A DNA stretch of 15,792 nucleotides, from assembly GCA_009921985.1 (NCBI GenBank), contig RFWS01000016.1, positions 1 to 15,792 on the forward strand, read 5' to 3'. Numbering within the stretch: the first letter of the stretch is position 1; the number at the start of each line of letters is the position of its first letter. This document shows, piece by piece, positions 12,714-15,792 of this stretch. This DNA is from a bacterium. GTDB lineage: Bacteria; Verrucomicrobiota; Verrucomicrobiia; Methylacidiphilales; Verrucolacustridaceae. The notes below the pieces were generated by a model. It searched no databases and had not been told where the DNA came from. It was given only the letters and a program-made list of their open reading frames with translations. A program made the translations under genes and the position numbers.

Positions 12714-13673
12714 TTACTTTTTCTTCTTCGCTGAAACTTTTCCCCGTTTCCGCGTCAACCATCCCGACTTGAAATAGTCCTCCAGACCCTCCTCCAGGCT
12801 GTATTTCGGCTCAATCTTCAGGTCCCGCTTGGTCGCCGACATGTCCGCTTCGGTATGCGGTTGGTAGAAAGGATACGGACAGTCAAAATACGCCGGCTTG
12901 AACTTCGTCTTCAGCACCTTGTTCAACCCGTCGATCATCTCGTTGAAGCTGCGAGGCTGTCCCGATCCCGCGTTCCATACTCCGCTCTTGCCTGACTTCA
13001 TGGCCGCGATCGTCATCGCCACAATGTCCTTCACGTAAACGAAATCCCGTTTCTGTTCGCCATGCTTGAAAATACGGGGTCGTTTTCCCGACAACATCTG
13101 CCCCGCCAGATGCCAGGCCATGCTGGCCGGAACTCCCTTGTGTCCCTCCCGTGGTCCGTAGACGTTGAAGTAACGTAATCCGGCGATCTGCCAGGCCGAT
13201 TCCTCCTCCTTCACCGCCCGGGCAAGATTCTCGAGCTGGACTTTGGAAAATGCATAAGCGTTCGCCGGCGCCAGCGGGTCCCCGATCCGGTTGACGCCTG
13301 CCCGGATTCCGTAAGTTGCCGCGCTGGAGGCGTAGACGATCGGGGTCTTTTCCGGCCGCAGGTAATCGAGCAGACGGCGGAATCCTTCCACGTTGTCATG
13401 CGTCTGGATTTTCTGATCCTGCAGGGTGGTGTCGGTGATGGAGGCCAGATGAAACATCGCATCGGGGCGGCGGCCGCGAAACTCCGCCTCCCAATCCATC
13501 CGGGAAACGTCCCCCGCCACAAAATCGCCCCGATAACCTTCCAGGTTGGGGAAGGATCCGCTCCGGAAATCATCGATCACCGTCAAAGCGGCTACCGGAA
13601 ACTCCTCCTGCAGGCGGAGAACCAGGTTTGAACCGATAAATCCGGCCCCTCCGGTAACCCAAATCGACTTCAT
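12714..13673 (-). CDS. hldD: ADP-L-glycero-D-manno-heptose 6-epimerase (HldD/RfaD)
   Basis: The ATG at 13673 starts exactly at the Rossmann fold (MKSIWVTGGAGFIGSN); a longer in-frame start would only add AT-rich leader. The 319-residue product is an extended SDR epimerase. The glycine motif GGAGFIG is at 8-14, FHLASITDTTL at 74-84, the active-site Ser near 116-117, and Tyr140 with Lys144 (Y-x3-K). The stretch GLRYFNVYGPREGHKG (165-180), followed by KRDFVYVKDIVAM, is diagnostic for HldD, and Lys179 corresponds to the second catalytic lysine region of that enzyme. HldD inverts C6 of ADP-D-glycero-manno-heptose to supply L,D-heptose for the LPS inner core. The C-terminus carries a basic tail ending in four lysines, longer than usual. 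It is divergent from a PagL-like gene. Other heptose genes are not present. Confidence 0.9.
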   Translation of the reverse strand: MKSIWVTGGAGFIGSNLVLRLQEEFPVAALTVIDDFRSGSFPNLEGYRGDFVAGDVSRMDWEAEFRGRRPDAMFHLASITDTTLQDQKIQTHDNVEGFRRLLDYLRPEKTPIVYASSAATYGIRAGVNRIGDPLAPANAYAFSKVQLENLARAVKEEESAWQIAGLRYFNVYGPREGHKGVPASMAWHLAGQMLSGKRPRIFKHGEQKRDFVYVKDIVAMTIAAMKSGKSGVWNAGSGQPRSFNEMIDGLNKVLKTKFKPAYFDCPYPFYQPHTEADMSATKRDLKIEPKYSLEEGLEDYFKSGWLTRKRGKVSAKKKK

Positions 13674-13760
13674 CTTTTTAAGCTTATATAGATAAAAAGT
13701 TATTCCCAAATAAAAAAAACACCCCTAGATAATCTCACTACCTCAAAGAGTGACCAACAG
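13674..13760. promoter_or_regulatory. AT-rich divergent promoter region of hldD and the PagL-like gene
   Basis: This 87-bp divergent gap is far more AT-rich than its neighbours and contains an eight-base A run (13712-13719) and a TATATA (13685-13690). It must hold the promoters of both genes, but I find no -35/-10 pair with convincing spacing on either strand. It carries no hexamer array, unlike most other gaps of this size here. Confidence 0.4.
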
Positions 13761-14414
13761 ATGACCATGCCTAACAGAGACTTGAGCTTTTCCAATGGAC
13801 TCAAAAAATTCCCCTGGAGAGCCTTTGTTTTTGCGATTTCTTGGTCGTTCTTCACAACTTGTTGGTCGCAGCAAAAGGCCACGGAACCCGGTGCTCCCAT
13901 GTTCGGGGAGGATGTTGTCACCCTGTCGGCAGAAACCGCCGGCCTTTTCTCCATCGGAAATTCCAATGACTACCGATACCTGCCCCAACTGATCACGGTG
14001 GGATGGCAGTTGGACGAAATCGGCAACGATGGCTGGACCCGGGGTAACACCGAGTTCCTCTTCAGCGGCATGTATGCACCCGTCATCCACGGCCCAAATC
14101 CTTGGTTTACCGGCGGCCTTTTCGGCCCACGTTATAACTTCATCCAGGAGGGTTGGCCGGTCATCCCTTATCTGGAGTCACGCGTGGGTTTCATGTTCAC
14201 GAACGCCACGGGGGCGACCGATTCCCAAGGGCAGGACTTCTGTTTCAGCTTCACCATCGGCGCCGGCGTGCGTATCCCCGTAACGGAACAGTTGTCGGTC
14301 AACCTCGGTGCCCTTTACCAACATATTTCCAACGGAGGCCTTTCCGAACCGGAACACGAAAACGTGGGCCTCGACTCGCTCGGTCCCACCCTTTCGGTTA
14401 ACTGGGCTTTTTAA
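13761..14414 (+). CDS. PagL-like lipid A 3-O-deacylase / acyloxyacyl hydrolase-family outer-membrane protein
   Basis: The 217-residue product has a basic N-terminus and a hydrophobic segment ending near CWSQQ (residues 19-37), consistent with a signal peptide for export. The ATG at 13761 and one at 13767 are both possible starts. The mature part has alternating beta-strand character, many aromatic residues and a C-terminal Phe (SVNWAF), as expected for a small outer-membrane barrel. The stretch LGALYQHISNGGLSEPEHENVGLDSLG (about 182-208) resembles the PagL active site (H-x-SN, then a downstream Glu), giving candidate catalytic His188 and Ser190 with Glu200 or a nearby Glu. PagL removes the 3-O acyl chain from lipid A at the outer leaflet. 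The His-to-Glu spacing is 12 here, slightly shorter than in Pseudomonas PagL. It sits divergent to hldD, another LPS gene. Enzymatic identity is likely but not certain. Confidence 0.75.
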   Translation: MTMPNRDLSFSNGLKKFPWRAFVFAISWSFFTTCWSQQKATEPGAPMFGEDVVTLSAETAGLFSIGNSNDYRYLPQLITVGWQLDEIGNDGWTRGNTEFLFSGMYAPVIHGPNPWFTGGLFGPRYNFIQEGWPVIPYLESRVGFMFTNATGATDSQGQDFCFSFTIGAGVRIPVTEQLSVNLGALYQHISNGGLSEPEHENVGLDSLGPTLSVNWAF

Positions 14415-14445
14415 GGCCTTTTTCAAGTCCAGTTTTCCGCATTTC

Positions 14446-14470
14446 TTAATCCTCATCCCTAATCGTCATC
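14446..14470 (+). repeat. Degenerate hexamer (NTAATC-type) array downstream of the PagL-like gene
   Basis: The array reads TTAATC (14446), CTCATC (14452), CCTAATC (14458, one base longer) and GTCATC (14465), then TATCG. It belongs with the TAATC-type array between the CDF gene and hldD rather than the TAAAC-type arrays in the left half. The register is kept apart from one inserted base. Confidence 0.5.
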
Positions 14471-14476
14471 TATCGA

Positions 14477-14593
14477 TTTTCCCCAACTTATTCACATATC
14501 ACAGGGGTCCTTAAAACTCGCTGATGGCTAGGGATATGCCAGCGGTTTACTGTCCCGGTTTATGGCCTTTTCCCTAACTTGTTCACTTATCAC
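14477..14593 (+). repeat. Pair of 26-bp direct repeats upstream of lolD
   Basis: Bases 14477-14502 and 14568-14593 match at 23 of 26 positions (TTTTCCC, one variable base, AACTT, variable, TTCAC, variable, TATCAC), and their starts are 91 bp apart. The first copy contains TTATTCACA, a match to the DnaA-box consensus TTATNCACA; the second does not. The second copy ends 16 bp before the lolD start codon. They could be paired binding sites for a regulator of lolD or remnants of a small duplication. Confidence 0.65.
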
Positions 14594-14609
14594 GTAGACC
14601 CGCTTTTTT

Positions 14610-15275
14610 ATGCTCGAAACGCGCGATCTTCATAAAACTTACCAGTCCGGCGATGCCCGGGTGGAGGCTCTTCGTGGCATCAGCCTAAAAGTCCTGCCGG
14701 GCGAGATCGTGGCCATCACCGGACCCAGCGGTTGCGGGAAAAGCACCCTCCTTCACATCCTCGGCGCCCTCGACATACCCACCTCCGGCCAAGTCTACCT
14801 CGAAGGCCACCCCCTCCACTCCTTAGACGACGACAAGCTCACCTCCCTCCGGCAACTGAAGATCGGCTTCGTGTTCCAGTTTTTCCATCTCCTCCCCACC
14901 CTCACCGTTGAGGAAAACGTCCTTCTCCCCCTCCTCCTCTCTGGCCGGGCCGATGCGCTCGGCAAATCCCGAGCCCGGGACCTCCTCGAGACCGTCGGTC
15001 TGGCCGACCGCACCCATCACCGCCCCCACCAGCTTTCCGGCGGCCAACTCCAACGTGCCGCTCTCGCCCGCGCCCTCGTGCACCGCCCCTCCGTTCTCCT
15101 CGCCGACGAACCCACCGGAAATCTCGACTCCGCCTCCAGCGCCAAGGTCGTTGACCTGCTCACGGTTCTCGCCCGCCGGGAAAAAACCACCGTGATCCTC
15201 GTCACCCACAGCGAGGAGGTGGCCAAGGCTTCCGATCGCCAAATCCGCCTCGTCGACGGTCGCATCCATTCCTAA
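14610..15275 (+). CDS. lolD: LolD-type ABC transporter ATP-binding protein
   Basis: The 221-residue product is a complete ABC ATPase of the LolD/MacB/FtsE-like group. Walker A GPSGCGKST is at 38-46, Q-loop Gln90 in FVFQFFHLLPTLTVEENVLLPLL, signature LSGGQLQR at 142-149, Walker B VLLADEP at 162-168 with the group-typical ADEPTGNLD, and H-loop His200. The FQFFHLLP-x-LTV-x-ENV-x-LPL phrase and the short length are characteristic of the lipoprotein-release ATPase LolD. In that system the ATPase drives release of lipoproteins from the inner membrane to LolA. The next gene, 7 bp after the stop, encodes an FtsX-like permease, the expected partner. MacB-like or other MacB-family exporters remain possible. 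No Shine-Dalgarno sequence precedes the ATG, only a T run. Confidence 0.85.
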   Translation: MLETRDLHKTYQSGDARVEALRGISLKVLPGEIVAITGPSGCGKSTLLHILGALDIPTSGQVYLEGHPLHSLDDDKLTSLRQLKIGFVFQFFHLLPTLTVEENVLLPLLLSGRADALGKSRARDLLETVGLADRTHHRPHQLSGGQLQRAALARALVHRPSVLLADEPTGNLDSASSAKVVDLLTVLARREKTTVILVTHSEEVAKASDRQIRLVDGRIHS

Positions 15276-15282
15276 GCCTCTC

Positions 15283-15792
15283 TTGAACTGGTCCCCCTCG
15301 CTCCGCGTCTTCCTTGCCCACGGCGGTCGCGACTTCCTCGCCCATAAAACCCTTACCCTCCTCAATATCGCCGCCCTCGCCATCGGGGTCGGCGCCATCG
15401 TCGCCATCCAGACGGTCAACAAAACCGCCCTTCGTTCCTTCCGCGCCTCGCTCGACCTCGTGGCCGGCCGGCCCGACTTCACCGTGGAGGGCCAAGGCTT
15501 CCGCATCCCCGAATCCTTGCTGCCCATCGTCCGGGCCGATCCCGCCGTCCGCGAAGCCACACCCGTGCTTCAGGTCGTCGCTTCCCTGCCCGCCCACCCG
15601 GGCGAATTCCTCCACCTTGTCGGTGTCGATCCCTTCTCCAATGGTGATCTCGTCACCTACCGGCTCGAGGACGCGTTGAAAAATCCGGCCGATGCCATCT
15701 CCTTCGTCTCGGAGCCCGACACCATCGCCGTCACCCGCCCACTCGCCGACCGCCTCGGCCTGAAGATCGGTGACACCCTCCGCGCCGTCCAC
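15283..15792 (+). CDS. FtsX-like ABC transporter permease, N-terminal part (runs off right edge)
   Basis: The frame is open from a TTG at 15283, 7 bp after the lolD stop, to the window end: 170 codons. No ATG is available nearby, so TTG is the likely start. The protein begins with a short basic segment and a membrane helix (LTLLNIAALAIGVGAIVAIQTV, about residues 23-44), then a periplasmic domain with SFRASLDLVAGRPDFTVEG (about 51-69), a MacB-PCD-like region containing FLHLVGVDPF and the phrase VTRPLADRLGLKIGDTL. These features are typical of the first helix and periplasmic core of FtsX-family permeases. The C-terminal helices lie outside the window. With the LolD-type ATPase it would form one ABC complex. 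Whether it moves lipoproteins (LolC/E) or another substrate cannot be judged from the fragment. Confidence 0.85.
   Translation, partial: MNWSPSLRVFLAHGGRDFLAHKTLTLLNIAALAIGVGAIVAIQTVNKTALRSFRASLDLVAGRPDFTVEGQGFRIPESLLPIVRADPAVREATPVLQVVASLPAHPGEFLHLVGVDPFSNGDLVTYRLEDALKNPADAISFVSEPDTIAVTRPLADRLGLKIGDTLRAVH

Larger units (their letters stand above)
14415..14609 (+). other. 195-bp intergenic region between the PagL-like gene and lolD
   Basis: No gene is visible here. The region holds a degenerate NTAATC-type hexamer array (14446-14470), two 26-bp near-identical direct repeats (14477-14593 overall), and between them a bulged hairpin in which CGCT...GGC (14519-14528) pairs with GCCAGCG (14538-14544). 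It should contain the lolD promoter, but I cannot place one. Confidence 0.5.

Noticed and set aside
14477..14593. Replication origin suggested by TTATTCACA
   Set aside because: Only one good DnaA-box match is present, with no cluster, no AT-rich unwinding element beside it and no dnaA or dnaN gene in the window.

Overview
The window (15.8 kb) comes from a Gram-negative, lipopolysaccharide-bearing bacterium. The evidence is an LPS-heptose epimerase (HldD), a PagL-like lipid A deacylase, a LolD-type ATPase and a lipoprotein solute receptor. Coding DNA is GC-rich, while the gaps between genes are clearly AT-rich. No start codon in the window has a convincing Shine-Dalgarno sequence. A member of the Verrucomicrobiota or a neighbouring PVC phylum would fit, but this placement is inference and of low confidence. 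No rRNA, tRNA, transposase, integrase or CRISPR array is visible.

Layout: (1) 1-632, minus strand, the N-terminal part of a CPA2/Kef-type monovalent cation:proton antiporter, running off the left edge. (2) 857-9062, plus strand, a co-directional block: an IscA/ErpA-type Fe-S carrier, a small membrane protein faintly like Mpv17/PMP22, a complete oligopeptide ABC importer (oppA-B-C-D-F), a PrmA-type ribosomal protein L11 methyltransferase, and an SDR oxidoreductase. (3) 11713-9118, minus strand, a stand-alone cyclic-nucleotide-binding protein followed by the E1 alpha and E1 beta subunits of a 2-oxo acid dehydrogenase. E1 beta is frameshifted near its C-terminus by an exact 32-bp tandem duplication. 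(4) 11759-12643, plus, a cation diffusion facilitator whose two intramembrane HxxxD motifs read KxxxD. (5) 13673-12714, minus, hldD, divergent from (6) 13761-14414, plus, a PagL-like outer-membrane protein. (7) 14610-15792, plus, a LolD-type ATPase and the start of its FtsX-like permease, running off the right edge.

The most unusual feature lies outside the genes. Most gaps longer than about 40 bp carry a short, degenerate array of a 6-base unit, roughly NTAAAC, drifting to NTAATC in two gaps near the right end. Each array has about 3-5 units held in strict 6-base register. Several end in a shared GAA(AA)C cap, two abut the next start codon directly, and two are paired with an inverted copy so that the transcript could fold into a long hairpin. 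Arrays also lie in gaps between convergent genes, so they are not simply leaders. I know of no named element matching this family, and it is my best candidate for an undescribed system.

Functionally, the opp genes form one importer: lipoprotein receptor, two permeases and two ATPases. E1 alpha and beta would form one thiamine-dependent heterotetramer that needs E2 and E3 encoded elsewhere. hldD and the PagL-like gene both act on LPS. LolD and the FtsX-like protein probably form one ABC complex.
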